From Oenanthe sinensis (lineage: Eukaryota > Streptophyta > Magnoliopsida > Apiales > Apiaceae), in contig CM053800.1 in NCBI GenBank assembly GCA_028671895.1, positions 21,597,886 through 21,661,885 of the forward strand: 64,000 bases of DNA, given 5' to 3'. The stretch's first letter is position 1. Each line of letters starts with the position of its first letter. The notes beneath the pieces were generated by a model. That model was not told the DNA's origin. It worked only from the letters and a program-made list of their open reading frames with translations, and searched no databases. This document shows, piece after piece, positions 31,619 through 41,601 of this stretch. A program made the translations under genes and the position numbers.

Positions 31619-32808
31619 ATTTTGGTTGCTAGGAATTAAATTAAGCTCATAAATATTAACTGTTAATATTTAAAGAATTTATGAGACTTGAATTAATAAA
31701 GTCCTAGAGCTTATGAATTTTTTGGAAAATTATCTGAAGAATAAATTAATATTCTTAATAGATAATTATTTCAATTTTAGCATAAGTATTTTTAATTAAA
31801 TTAAGCATGTATGTAATTCAATGTATAAGTTTGCTAATTATTATTGTACATTAATATAAATAAATGTGTTATTAATTAATTAATTAATTTACTCATTAAA
31901 TTAATTTCATTGAGTTAATTTAATTTTTAAATCAATTAAAATAGTTAATAAAATAATTATGTATTATATGTCCTTAATAATTTATCTGTGTATAAATTAT
32001 ATTACTAATTTTATGAGTAATTAGTTATTATTAATTAAATCTAAATTTCGAATAAAATTTCCTTTATTTTATTTGGAATTTATGAGCAATTAATAATACT
32101 ATATATATATATTGTTGTTTGTGTATAAAATATTAATTGTATGACTTATTTGTTAATAAGTTAAAACAAAATCTCGGTATGACTCATGACAAGTCATACC
32201 GACCAGTTTTTTTTTCCCTAAGTCATACAAGCTGTTTTTATTTCTTTTTTAAAAAAAACAAACAAAACTCGGTATGACTCAATAAGTCATACCGACTGCA
32301 TCTCAGTTATTTAAAACAAAAAAAAACTCGGTATGACTCATAAGTCATACCGACCTGTGTTGTATTAGTTTATTTCTAAGTCATATTCAGTTTACATAGG
32401 ACATACACACACGATATACACACACACGAACAGTCATACAAATCTGCAAAACCCTTCGATTTTCAATCTTTTTCAACTGATTCAGTTGCTTGTTTGATTT
32501 TCTCAAGTGTTTCACTTGCTTATTACTGATTTAATCAACCAAAACAAGGAGAAACGCTGCCCAATTTTCGTGAGAATCAACCGAGTTGAACCGAGTTTTG
32601 TGGGTTTTGAGTTTTGTAGAATCGTTTTTTTTTTCTGGTTTAGTGAAGGATAAGTACTGGGTTTGTTGATTTTGTGTTTAAATCATTTTGGGTAATTCTT
32701 ACAATTAGGGCTTCAGTTGTGGACTACCTTGTTCGAATTTGTTTCGATTTTAGTGGTGTATTTGATAATTAATTAAGTGGATTAATTAAGTTATTAAAAT
32801 TAGTTATA
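31619..32808 (+). other. SirG post-pol non-coding region
   Basis: 1.19 kb without a reading frame. First half is AT-rich with ATTAATTA runs (31870-31900); then three inverted repeats of the LTR array motif (32174-32353) and single motif copies near 32219 and 32379; then a CA-rich stretch (32402-32432) and a T-rich stretch up to the env-like ATG. It may hold signals for expressing the env-like ORF. Confidence 0.7.
32174..32353. repeat. Three TCGGTATGACT...AGTCATACCGA inverted repeats
   Basis: Near-perfect palindromes at 32174-32202, 32269-32295 and 32328-32353, each 26-29 bp with a 4-7 base centre. The right arm is the same TCATACCGA motif that forms the LTR array. Confidence 0.93.
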
Positions 32809-34395
32809 ATGGCTGGTTTTTGCGAGATTGTCAAGACTAATTTTGTTGGATTTTTTAATCCGGGGAATTGCACAGTAGCTAAGTTTAGGCCCTGGATTAT
32901 CTTTTTGAACGAACACTCTTTGATCAGGATTGCCATTACTCTAGACACACCTTTACAGACTCTAGCATTAAGGGAATTATACAGCACTGCTAGAAATAGA
33001 TCAACTGGTGACACAGTGCAATTCTCATTCACCATTGGGGTACGTGAATATATGGTGACTGAAGATGATGTGAACAGAATTCTTCAATTCCCTTTAAACA
33101 ATTTTGTTGACCCACCGTCAGTTCCAGAAATTCTTGAATTCTTTAATGCTATACAGTACCAGGGTGAAATCAACTTGGTAAGACTGACTAAGTCAAGGCT
33201 GGTACATGAGTGGGATTATTTCTTCGACACACTGGCTAAGGTGTTTGCACCCACAACAAAGAGCAACTTCAACAATATTTCTTCTTTGCTTCAAATCATA
33301 GGATTTTCAGTGGCTCACAACAGAAGAATAAATTTTGGAAAATTGGTGCTGAAAGAAATAATCAGGAAAATGGGTAAGCCAGAAAGCAGGGAACAGAACG
33401 TGCAAGTCTACTATCCAAGGTTCCTAATGCTGTTCATGAATGACTTATTGCTGGATGAAGATAAAGCCTTATTTCATAACAGTCCAGTTCAAGCATCTCC
33501 ATCTACTCAGAATGCTCTGTTCGCAAGGCTTAACAACAATCCTAGATTTGAGAATGTGCCAGTGGTGAGACCAAATTTCATGGGACAAATCCTGGATCTT
33601 ATTCCAAATCCAGATCAAGCTCAGCAAGTTCTAGAACAAGAAGTGGAGCAAGTGCCAATGGAAACTGATTCAGTGCAGTTACTACTTGAAGCTGCACAAC
33701 ATGCTGAACAGGAAGCTGAAGAACAACAGGTAATATCTCAAACCTTAGCTTCTAATTTCCTTCCTATAAATATATCTACTGCTCTTTTAGATTTATCTGT
33801 GGCGGACCATGATTATGGTTTTACACTTCAGGACATTGGCCATGAACCTGAAAACACACAGGTTCAAACCCAGGCTGAGTTAGAGCCCCAAACAGTTTCT
33901 CCTTCACCATCCTCAATCAGTCATATTCGTAAAAGGAAGAAACTTGTTAGAAAAGTTAGGGGGAGAATTGTAAGTGCAAGTGAACCCGCAGCTCTGTCTC
34001 CACCTATTAAAAGATTAAGATCAGAACCTGAGGCAACTGCAGATTCATCCATTTCCTCACAGTGGGATATGGATTTTGAAACAGCTATCCAAAACTCTCT
34101 AAATTCACTCGATGAAATAGGTGATTCAGATTCAGATCCTAACACACTGCTAGCTCTCACACTAGCAGGACCTCCACTTGCAGAAACAGAATCACATGAG
34201 GGCACTTCTCTTGAAGAAAATGTTTTTGATAAAAACTCGTCGGATGCCACCTATGTTGTGGACCATGACATTTTCGATGCAGTGCGGCATCAGTTACCCT
34301 CAGAGGAACTAAGGGGCACCACAGACTCTAATGAGCCACTCACTACATTGTCTAAGGTGGTGACCCCCTGGATTTCTTACATCCAGTTCTTTTAA
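32809..34395 (+). CDS. SirG env-like ORF, first part
   Basis: 528 codons from ATG. Residues 1-270 look globular and resemble plant 'putative transposon protein' domains associated with retroelements (my recollection of the family, not tested). Residues about 270-528 are acidic and low-complexity, rich in Glu, Gln, Ser and Pro, with a basic cluster (RKRKKLVRKVRGR, near 373-385) that could be a nuclear localisation signal. I see no signal peptide and no membrane helix, so an envelope function is not supported by sequence. The last about ten residues are probably out of frame: relative to SirA, a T is missing after the C-run near 34366. Confidence 0.75.
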   Translation: MAGFCEIVKTNFVGFFNPGNCTVAKFRPWIIFLNEHSLIRIAITLDTPLQTLALRELYSTARNRSTGDTVQFSFTIGVREYMVTEDDVNRILQFPLNNFVDPPSVPEILEFFNAIQYQGEINLVRLTKSRLVHEWDYFFDTLAKVFAPTTKSNFNNISSLLQIIGFSVAHNRRINFGKLVLKEIIRKMGKPESREQNVQVYYPRFLMLFMNDLLLDEDKALFHNSPVQASPSTQNALFARLNNNPRFENVPVVRPNFMGQILDLIPNPDQAQQVLEQEVEQVPMETDSVQLLLEAAQHAEQEAEEQQVISQTLASNFLPINISTALLDLSVADHDYGFTLQDIGHEPENTQVQTQAELEPQTVSPSPSSISHIRKRKKLVRKVRGRIVSASEPAALSPPIKRLRSEPEATADSSISSQWDMDFETAIQNSLNSLDEIGDSDSDPNTLLALTLAGPPLAETESHEGTSLEENVFDKNSSDATYVVDHDIFDAVRHQLPSEELRGTTDSNEPLTTLSKVVTPWISYIQFF

Positions 34396-34717
34396 AAGAA
34401 GGTCTCGAATCCACTGGTGGATTTGAGAGGCAACCACTCCATAGAGGGAGATGGGACTCCATTCACGGAGTAGCTACGTCAGTAGCGGAGCCAATGCAAG
34501 TTCATCTTGTTGAGGATGCGCCTTCACAGGCATCAGAAGAGCATTTCGACTCTTCAAAAGCTATTATTATATATACAGGTACAGCATCAGGATCTGGAGG
34601 AGATAAGGAGCTAAACACGAGTGATGTGAGGCAAACACTAAGCGATACACATGCACGTAGTGATAGTCCAAACAGGAGTGCAAGCGAGGTGAGTGCACAC
34701 ACACACACAGTGAACTC
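34396..34717 (+). pseudogene. SirG env-like region, out-of-frame junction
   Basis: Coding-like sequence that aligns with SirA 3480-3620 but is split across frames; 34494-34724 is one readable piece (76 codons). A short CA repeat lies at 34699-34709. Part of the same original env-like frame. Confidence 0.65.
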
Positions 34718-35695
34718 ATGTTAAAAATGGAAGCTCTCCAAAAACAGATGCAGATTGTTCAGTCTGAAATAAACAAAGGGAAGGAACAAGCAGAAATCAA
34801 GTCTGCCTCTGTAACTGCACAGCTGTCAATCATAAGAAAGGATGTTGATAATGTCAAGTCAAGTGTAATATTCAAAACTCAAAACATCCTGGATGTTCAG
34901 AAGTTGATTGCTGATGACATGAAAGAGATTTCCAATTTAAATGAAAGAATTGACGATGTGGAAAGAAATTTAAACGAAAGAATTCGTTTAAATGTAGAAA
35001 TCTCATCAGCAAGATTTAACAAGTTAGATGATGGAATGGAACATCTTAATGAAGGTATGAAGCAGGTCTACTTGGCAATTGTAAATCTCAGTAAATCATT
35101 GGATGCTTCAAAACCTGTAGAGGATCCCTCAACTAAGGGGGAGAAAGAAGTAGCGGAGAAAGAAGTAGCTGAAGAAGAAAAGACTACTAGAAAAGGAAAA
35201 GAAAAACTGTACTCTGAGGAAGATCAATTTCTATCGAATTTTCCAGAGGAACAGTACTATCAACAAGAGCAATTCATTGAGGATGTAAGTGCTGAAAATC
35301 AAGGTTTCAATCCTGACTACTGCAGAGCTGAAGATGAAGCTATCTTTGAAGATGATTTTCTATTTCTAAAAGAAAAGGAACTTGATCCTGCCTATGAAGA
35401 GGCAATGAGGAAGCTGAAGGAAGACATCAAGGCAAGCCATGCCAAAACTTTAAATTTAAAAGCTCTAGTCAAGGAAAGAACCCAAGCTGAAAGAGAGGGA
35501 AGCTTAGAAAAACAGAAGCTTTGGGCCTTAGCAGTAAAGAAAAAGAAGGAAGATATAGAGATGAAGATAGGGGACAGATGGGATGCAGCAAGGAAAGTTC
35601 TAGAGAAAATTCAACAAGGTTCCTTTGAAGACAGACAAATGCTTTCAGTTATCAAGGGTCTGAAGATTCAAATAAAAATCTGGATAACTTCATGA
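34718..35695 (+). CDS. SirG env-like region, coiled-coil part
   Basis: 325 codons from ATG. Residues 1-115 have strong heptad-like Leu/Ile/Val spacing (LQKQMQIVQSEINKGKEQ near 5-22; LNERIDDVERNLNERI near 75-90) and are probably a coiled coil. Residues 120-325 are acidic then Lys/Glu-rich. The end overlaps the next ORF by four bases (ATGA at 35692-35695), which looks like a frameshift in one longer frame and not an arranged coupling. Coiled coils have been reported in Sirevirus env-like proteins. Confidence 0.7.
   Translation: MLKMEALQKQMQIVQSEINKGKEQAEIKSASVTAQLSIIRKDVDNVKSSVIFKTQNILDVQKLIADDMKEISNLNERIDDVERNLNERIRLNVEISSARFNKLDDGMEHLNEGMKQVYLAIVNLSKSLDASKPVEDPSTKGEKEVAEKEVAEEEKTTRKGKEKLYSEEDQFLSNFPEEQYYQQEQFIEDVSAENQGFNPDYCRAEDEAIFEDDFLFLKEKELDPAYEEAMRKLKEDIKASHAKTLNLKALVKERTQAEREGSLEKQKLWALAVKKKKEDIEMKIGDRWDAARKVLEKIQQGSFEDRQMLSVIKGLKIQIKIWITS
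34968..34993. repeat. Perfect 11-bp inverted repeat in env-like ORF
   Basis: ATTTAAACGAA, four bases, TTCGTTTAAAT, inside the coiled-coil coding segment. Confidence 0.9.
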
Positions 35696-36366
35696 AGGCA
35701 TTGAAGGAAGAAGTTGACTATATCACTGTCTTAGTGGATCACATTCTTGAAGACTGGCAAATACTGGTCTACACTCACAGGAATGGAACAATCAGAGTAT
35801 CTCTAGAATTCTTCCGAAAGAGATCATTATCAGTAATCTGGGTTCTGCTAAACAAAGTTAAGAGAAGCTCAGAAGAAAATGAACTTCTCAGGGACAGACT
35901 CGGAGACATAGCAACAGCAGCTAGTCCTCAGATCTTATATGATCCTCATGAAGTGAGGTTTTTCTCAAACAAGTTGTATCAAATCATGAAGCTAGACGAG
36001 GAGTCATTGAAAGGCTATACAGTGAGGTATATGATTCAAGTTGAAAGGATGTTAAGATCAAAAGGTTTCAGAACTCAAGCCAAATTAGATGCTGCACAGA
36101 AAATCAGGAACTACTGTTTATCCAGGAACATCAAATCATACATCAGGCAAATGCCAAAGATAGATTCCTCACAGCCATATGATGTACAAAAAGAAACAGT
36201 AGATCCTATTGAAGAAGAAGTCATGTTTCAGCTAGCAAAGGCTCAACAGAGAAGATTGTATGGAGAGTCAACCGCAACTCCGACTGAAACTGAAGAGGTA
36301 CCCAGAACACCTGTGCACAAGAGTTCTAATCTAGAAGAAGGTGAATTGGATCCCACTGAAGACTAA
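35692..36366 (+). CDS. SirG env-like region, C-terminal part
   Basis: 224 codons from ATG. Contains a THRNGT segment and a FFRKRSLSVIW segment (about residues 28-49) in the place where SirA has EPNGTKYFM, and then a helical, basic body ending in an acidic tail (LEEGELDPTED). Stop TAA at 36364. Unknown function. The frame connects to the previous ORF through a frameshift near 35675. Confidence 0.65.
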   Translation: MKALKEEVDYITVLVDHILEDWQILVYTHRNGTIRVSLEFFRKRSLSVIWVLLNKVKRSSEENELLRDRLGDIATAASPQILYDPHEVRFFSNKLYQIMKLDEESLKGYTVRYMIQVERMLRSKGFRTQAKLDAAQKIRNYCLSRNIKSYIRQMPKIDSSQPYDVQKETVDPIEEEVMFQLAKAQQRRLYGESTATPTETEEVPRTPVHKSSNLEEGELDPTED

Positions 36367-36597
36367 AGTCTTAGATAGGCCAAGATAGAAACTATGTTAT
36401 ATTTGTTCAATACTAGATGAACAACTATCTTGTACTTATCTTTTATGTATGAATCTGGAAAATTGTTAAATATAAAACCAGAACTTTTATTTATTATTTA
36501 CAAGCGCTTACATGTTGTACTTACTTTTTTAGTTGTTAGTTGAGTTATCCTCTAGGAATTTGTGTGTTAAATGTTTAACAAACAAATAGGGGGAGAT
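36367..36597 (+). other. SirG 3' untranslated segment and polypurine tract
   Basis: No gene. Ends with the purine tract ATAGGGGGAGAT (36586-36597) directly before the 3' LTR. Confidence 0.8.
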
Positions 36598-36756
36598 TGA
36601 AAGGCATATGACTAGGCCTATTTGTAATAGTTAGATGACAACTCAACTCAATCTAGAAATAGTGGTAAATAATAAATATCAAACAGGAATCAAGACGAAG
36701 ACAGTCAACTAGTCACAAAAAAATCAACTGAATCAGAAGCACTCAGTTGATCCTAC

Positions 36757-36761
36757 TACTC
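36757..36761. repeat. CopD target-site duplication (TACTC)
   Basis: Perfect match to 38305-38309. The 5' LTR of SirG shows the empty site. Confidence 0.95.
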
Positions 36762-38304
36762 TGTTGGGTTCCGAGGCATAAAACGCAGCGGATAAACGTA
36801 AATATAATGAAAAATTTCGGAACCCTAACGCAGGATCATGTATAAGATTGGACGGATTATGGTGATAATCGAATCATACCTATTACGATCTTGAATGTCA
36901 CGAACTCAACGGAGATCCTTGCTATCACGACTTGTGTCTTCTTCTCGAAAACACCTCTATGGTATCCACACGAGCACCTTCAAGAGCGTCTCACGATCTT
37001 GATTACGGAGTGGATGTACTAGCAAACCTTTGATAATTCGAATTGTCTTCCTGCCTCTTTGCTGCCTCTTCTAGGGTTTTTCTATCAAAACGTGTTCAGC
37101 CTCTTAACCCTACATTATCTATTTATACTGTTTGGTTAACAGGCCCATAGCAGCAAAACCTAACCCATGTAGGTCTAGGAAAATAATAAAACGAATTTTA
37201 TTATTTAATTAATAACTAAGTCATACTTAATTATTATGGGCAGAAATACAATTCTAATTTGAATTTATATTATCTTAATTAATTAAGTCTCACTTAATTA
37301 ATATAATAAAAATTCAAATAATTATCAATTAATTTAAATCTATAATTTAAATTAACTATTCCTCTAAGTGCTCTTTGCGTGTGACCCTATAGGCTATTAT
37401 TTAATTGGCAATAATTTTATTCTCCAATAAAATTATAAACAATGAGCGGCATCTAGTAATACATCATTGCTACCCAATTAAACAATAATTAAATCGTGAT
37501 TCGATAAAACCTTTCGTGATTAATGTTTCCGTGTAATATAATCCTTTTAACCATATATATTATAGATTAAACTCGAGGCATGTATTTAGTCATCCTCTTC
37601 AACATTTAATCCGGGTTTACTTGATCCATGAGTAGACTATGAAAACAAATCATTATTTGAGCACGGCCATGCATTTTATAGTCCCACTCAATCAAGAGGC
37701 CAATAATATCTCTCCTAATTATAGGAGGGTTAAATCCTTTATCTATCATTCATATTTCTCATACGACTCATGATATACCCGATGTCCACTTTTATCATTA
37801 CCCGGTCAAAGGTAACTTTTAATGTAGTCAAAGTATATTAATCCTCGTATAAAAATATAATGATCTCAAGTCAGAGGATCATTACACCATTATCACTGTG
37901 AGTCTTTCTTATGACTTTATTAAACATGAAGAATCTCACTGTGGGTCTGTCCAGTACCATGTACTCCTACATGTACCTATGTGTTGACTTTAGTATCCCC
38001 ATACTTATAACCAATGAGATGTGGTTATCTGTCAAACAACATACTAGTCTATTTATGTATTATTATTGTCCTATAATAATAATACTCGACTAGGGACATT
38101 TAAGAATATGATATATTATATAATCTCAAGTTCAAGTCATGTACTAAACTATACAATGTGTATCATGATTCTAAGGACATTTATTATGCTAACAAATATA
38201 TCGCAGTAATTAAAGTCATAATAAATATGTTTATTGAATAATCAATTGACATAAAGGTTTATCAAAATAAACATTGTATTGCCTCTAGGGCACCTACACC
38301 AACA
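36762..38304 (-). mobile_element. CopD: solo copia LTR, reverse orientation
   Basis: 1543 bp. Read on the minus strand it starts TGTTGGTGTAGGTGCC and ends GGAACCCAACA, and aligns along its length with the CopA/B/C LTRs. Perfect TACTC duplications and no internal region show LTR-LTR recombination after insertion. A diverged third subfamily: its start differs from both the TGTTAGTAATTG and TGTTAGTATTGG types. Confidence 0.95.
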
Positions 38305-39519
38305 TACTCAACACTGAAGAAGTTCATTAATATGTTCAAGCGTCAGTGGATAATAATCAAGTAGTAATTTCAAAAGAATTCAGAAGATTTAGAAGATTTT
38401 AAGTGATTACTACACGAAGATTCCAGAAGAAAAAGAACAGAAAAAAAAGACAGGAAAGCTAAGCAAAGACAGAAGGCAACTAGTTTAAAGTTAAAAGAAA
38501 TGGAAAATATTTATTAGAGTATGACACAAATGAACCAGACAGTACATTTGTGTGTCAACTTTAATTAATAAATATTTAACATTGAACTGAAAGTGGTTCC
38601 ATGACAGAAGACGGAGAATGACAAAAGACTGCAACAGACTACAGAGTTAAACAAGTTCTAATAGTATTTTAATTCTCAAATTAAAATTAAGTTAATTATT
38701 TAATTTATTTAATTAAATTAATTCAAGTCTGAATTAAATTAATTCATAAATTATTTAATTAAATTAAATAAGAATTAATTTACTAAAAAGATTTGATTCA
38801 AAAATGACTTATAAATTAAGTCATACCGAGCAAAAGAATGCAAGTCATGCTGAGTTAATTGGTTAAGTCATACCGAATTAATTGTTTATCAAATGACTTA
38901 TAAAATAAGTCATACCGAGCTCTTGAGTATGAGTCATACCGAGCTCCTGTGATATAAGTCATACCGAATTTTCTTTGATTTAATATAAGTCATTATGATT
39001 TATTTTAATTAAAGAAAATTCAAATATGACTTAAAAATGAGTCATACCGAATTTCTATGAGTCATACCGACCATTATAAGTCATGCCCAGCCTTTTTATG
39101 AGTCATACAAGTGTTAATTCAATTAGTTAAAAGGTCATAATGGGACAAGTCATACTGGCTTTTCACCTCTATAAATATGAGGTGATTGTCTTCATTTTTC
39201 AAGAGTAATTCAAACATTCAAATTCAGAAATTTGTATGCATTGTAATATTCACAGATTTCTGTGCTTAGTTTGGAATATAATTGTTAAACTCGAACAATT
39301 CATGTCAAAATCGTTCTAAGCTTTTAAACAGTTATATAAACTTTCTACTAATTAATTTTGTAATACTTTTCAAGTTAAAATTATATCTTCTACTTGAACA
39401 GTATTTCATTTCAATTAATATTTTGTGTGAATTTAAAATAATATTTTTAAATCCAATATTCCGCGATAATTAATAGATATTGTATTCAACCCCCCCTTCT
39501 ACAATATCAGGGATCAACG

Positions 39520-39524
39520 GTATA
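39520..39524. repeat. SirG right target-site duplication (GTATA)
   Basis: Matches 24348-24352. Confidence 0.92.
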
Positions 39525-39879
39525 TAAACAAGTGTATTAATTAGCATTGTTAGAAATAAAGAAGTTAGACAATATTTCTTAAATAAACTATTCAAGCTTC
39601 AGAGCACATTGTAAGATCAGTTGATTTTTCTAACCTTGTAAAAATGAAGCTAGGTTTTCTTTTAACCTAGGAACATTGAGCAAAAATATAAACTGATGGA
39701 AAAACCAATCCATCGGTAATTTTTAAATCTCTTTGTTCACTTTAATTTTCTGCTGTTATCTGTTCAAACATATTCTCTCAACTCTCAAACATCAAGAACA
39801 AATATTAAAAGAAGCAAAAGTTTTAATATTTGTATTCAACCCCCTTCTCCAAATATTGACATTGTTCTAAGGAATAACA
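39525..39879 (+). repeat. SirF 5' LTR, right part
   Basis: Continues the LTR split by SirG. Has two hairpins, CTAGGTT/AACCTAG (39650-39670) and ACTGATGG/CCATCGGT (39692-39717), a C-run near 39840, and the end GGAATAACA. Confidence 0.88.
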
Positions 39880-39881
39880 AT

Positions 39882-39893
39882 TGGTATCAGTGC
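39882..39893 (+). other. SirF primer-binding site
   Basis: TGGTATCAGTGC, two bases after the LTR; one mismatch to the initiator tRNA-Met site. Confidence 0.8.
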
Positions 39894-39937
39894 AGGCTTT
39901 CAACATACAGAAAGTTTAAAGATCAAGAACAGTCAAT

Positions 39938-41601
39938 ATGGGCCAAAAAGATTTAGGTGTAAAGATTCCAGTATTAGAAAAGGATGAATACTTTCCATGG
40001 AAGGTAAAAATGCATCTGCATCTTCTTTCTCTCGACCCTTCCTATGTTCATTGCATAGAGAAAGGTCCCCATTTTCCCAAGAAGATAGTCACAGGTGTGA
40101 ACCTTGATGGAACTCCTGCACTTGACAAACATATTCCTAAACTCATCTTTGAGTTCACAGAAGAGGATGAAAAAGAAGTTCTCAAAGACAAGAAGGTCAT
40201 GAACATTCTGTTTAATGGCCTAGATAAAGATATGTTTGACAATGTGATAAACTTTACTTCATCAAAAGAAGTATAGGACACTCTTCAAACTCTATGTGAA
40301 TGAACTGAACATATAAGGAAAAATAAGATGCAACTCTTGATTCAAAAGTATGAATCATTTCATTTCAAGAGTGGAGAATCTATCAATGACACTTATAGCA
40401 TATTTCAGAAGTTATTAAATGGACTGAAACTATATGGTAGGGTTTATGCAACTAAGGATACAAATCTAAAATTTCTTAGATCTCTTCCAAAAGAATGGAA
40501 ACCAATGACTGTTTCCATTAGACAATCTCAGGACTTCAAGGATTATACTCTTGAGAAACTTTATGGTATTCTCAAGACATATGAGTTAGAAATCCAACAA
40601 GATGAGGAGATTGAGAAGAATCAAAGAAAGGAGAAAACTGTGGCTTTGATGGTCAAAGGAAATGAAGAAAAGAAGGAAAGTGGTTGTGTAGAAGAGTCTA
40701 TCATGATGGCTGGTGATGCTGTTGAAGAATCATTCAAAAGAGGAAAGGGCAAGTGTGAAGAAAATGAACATGCTCTCATGATGATTTGGATGAGATTGAT
40801 GAACACCTTGCCTTTCTGTCAAGGAAGTTTTCAAAGCTAAAATTCAAGAGGAATCCAAATGCTCAAAATCCTGGATCCTAATTTAGAAGTAACAATCAAA
40901 ATAAAATTTTGGTTGATAGATCTAAATTCAAATGTTTTAATTGTGGATTGGCTGGTCATTTCTCAAATGAGTGTAAGAAGCCAAAATAAGTAAAGGCAAA
41001 GTCTTATGATGGTATTGATTATAAAAAGAAATGCTTTGACCTTTTGAAACAGAAATAAAAGGCTTTTGTCACTGAAGAGAAGGACTGGGCTGCTGAGGGC
41101 AATGATTCTGAGGAATTCATCAATCTAGCACTAATAGCCAAACATGAAGATGAAGAAGCTAGTTCATCATCAAATCAGGTACTAGCTACAAAATTTTCTG
41201 AGCTTACAACTGATGAATGCAATAGTACTACTAATGAAATGTCCAATGAATAGTACAATTTGCATGTCACTCTAAAATCTCTAAACAAGGAAAATCTCAA
41301 ATTGAAGAACACCATTGATATCTTAACTGAGAGGAATATTTTTCTTGAAAATGAACTTGTTTGTTTAGATAGATTTAAGCAGGAAAGTAAGGATGCTAGA
41401 GATGAACTAGTAAATAGTTTGAAAAGAGAAGAATTGTTAAAAGAACAATTGGCTAAAGAAATAGAAACGATTAATAAATGGAATAGGTCTGCTAAAACTG
41501 CCAAACAAATTATTGATGTTCAAGGTGTAGATAATCTAGGAGAACTCCCCAAATCAATAGGCAAGCCATTGACTGATACTTTAATGAATAAAGATCAATC
41601 G
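39938..41601 (+). pseudogene. SirF gag, part 1
   Basis: Starts ATGGGCCAAAAAG. Capsid part 39938-40276 and 40328-40840 (with YELEIQQDEEI near 40582-40614), separated by a stop (TAG at 40273). A zinc knuckle CFNCGLAGHFSNEC is encoded at about 40930-40971. After that, a coiled-coil-like acidic region (41260-41601). Stops at about 40880, 40987 and 41056. Cut at 41601 by GypA; the frame continues at 61916. Related to SirG gag but clearly a different family. Confidence 0.88.
41597..41601. repeat. GypA left target-site duplication (AATCG)
   Basis: Right copy is AATTG at 61911-61915; one C-to-T difference. The gag frame of SirF is continuous if one copy is removed. Confidence 0.85.

Larger units (their letters stand above)
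24353..39519 (+). mobile_element. SirG: near-complete Sirevirus-like copia element with env-like region
   Basis: 15.2 kb including a 1.5-kb nested solo LTR. Two LTRs of 1374 bp, primer-binding site, gag, uninterrupted pol, a post-pol inverted-repeat region, an env-like region in three main ORFs, polypurine tract, and GTATA target duplications. LTRs differ at about 17 positions on my reading, so the insertion is fairly young. An env-like frame after pol, long gag with coiled coil, and gag/pol in one frame separated by a stop are known Sirevirus (SIRE1-type) characters; the assignment is an inference from these. Gag and env-like lesions suggest it is not autonomous now. Confidence 0.93.
36598..39519 (+). 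repeat. SirG 3' LTR, split by solo LTR CopD
   Basis: Two parts, 36598-36761 and 38310-39519, total 1374 bp after removing CopD and one target copy, exactly the 5' LTR length. Its last base is G where CA is expected (CCAACG). About 17 differences from the 5' LTR. Confidence 0.95.

Noticed and set aside
35692..35695. ATGA overlap as translational coupling in the env-like region
   Set aside because: Alignment of the coding pattern on both sides suggests a simple frameshift in one former ORF; stop-start coupling is not expected in a plant transcript.
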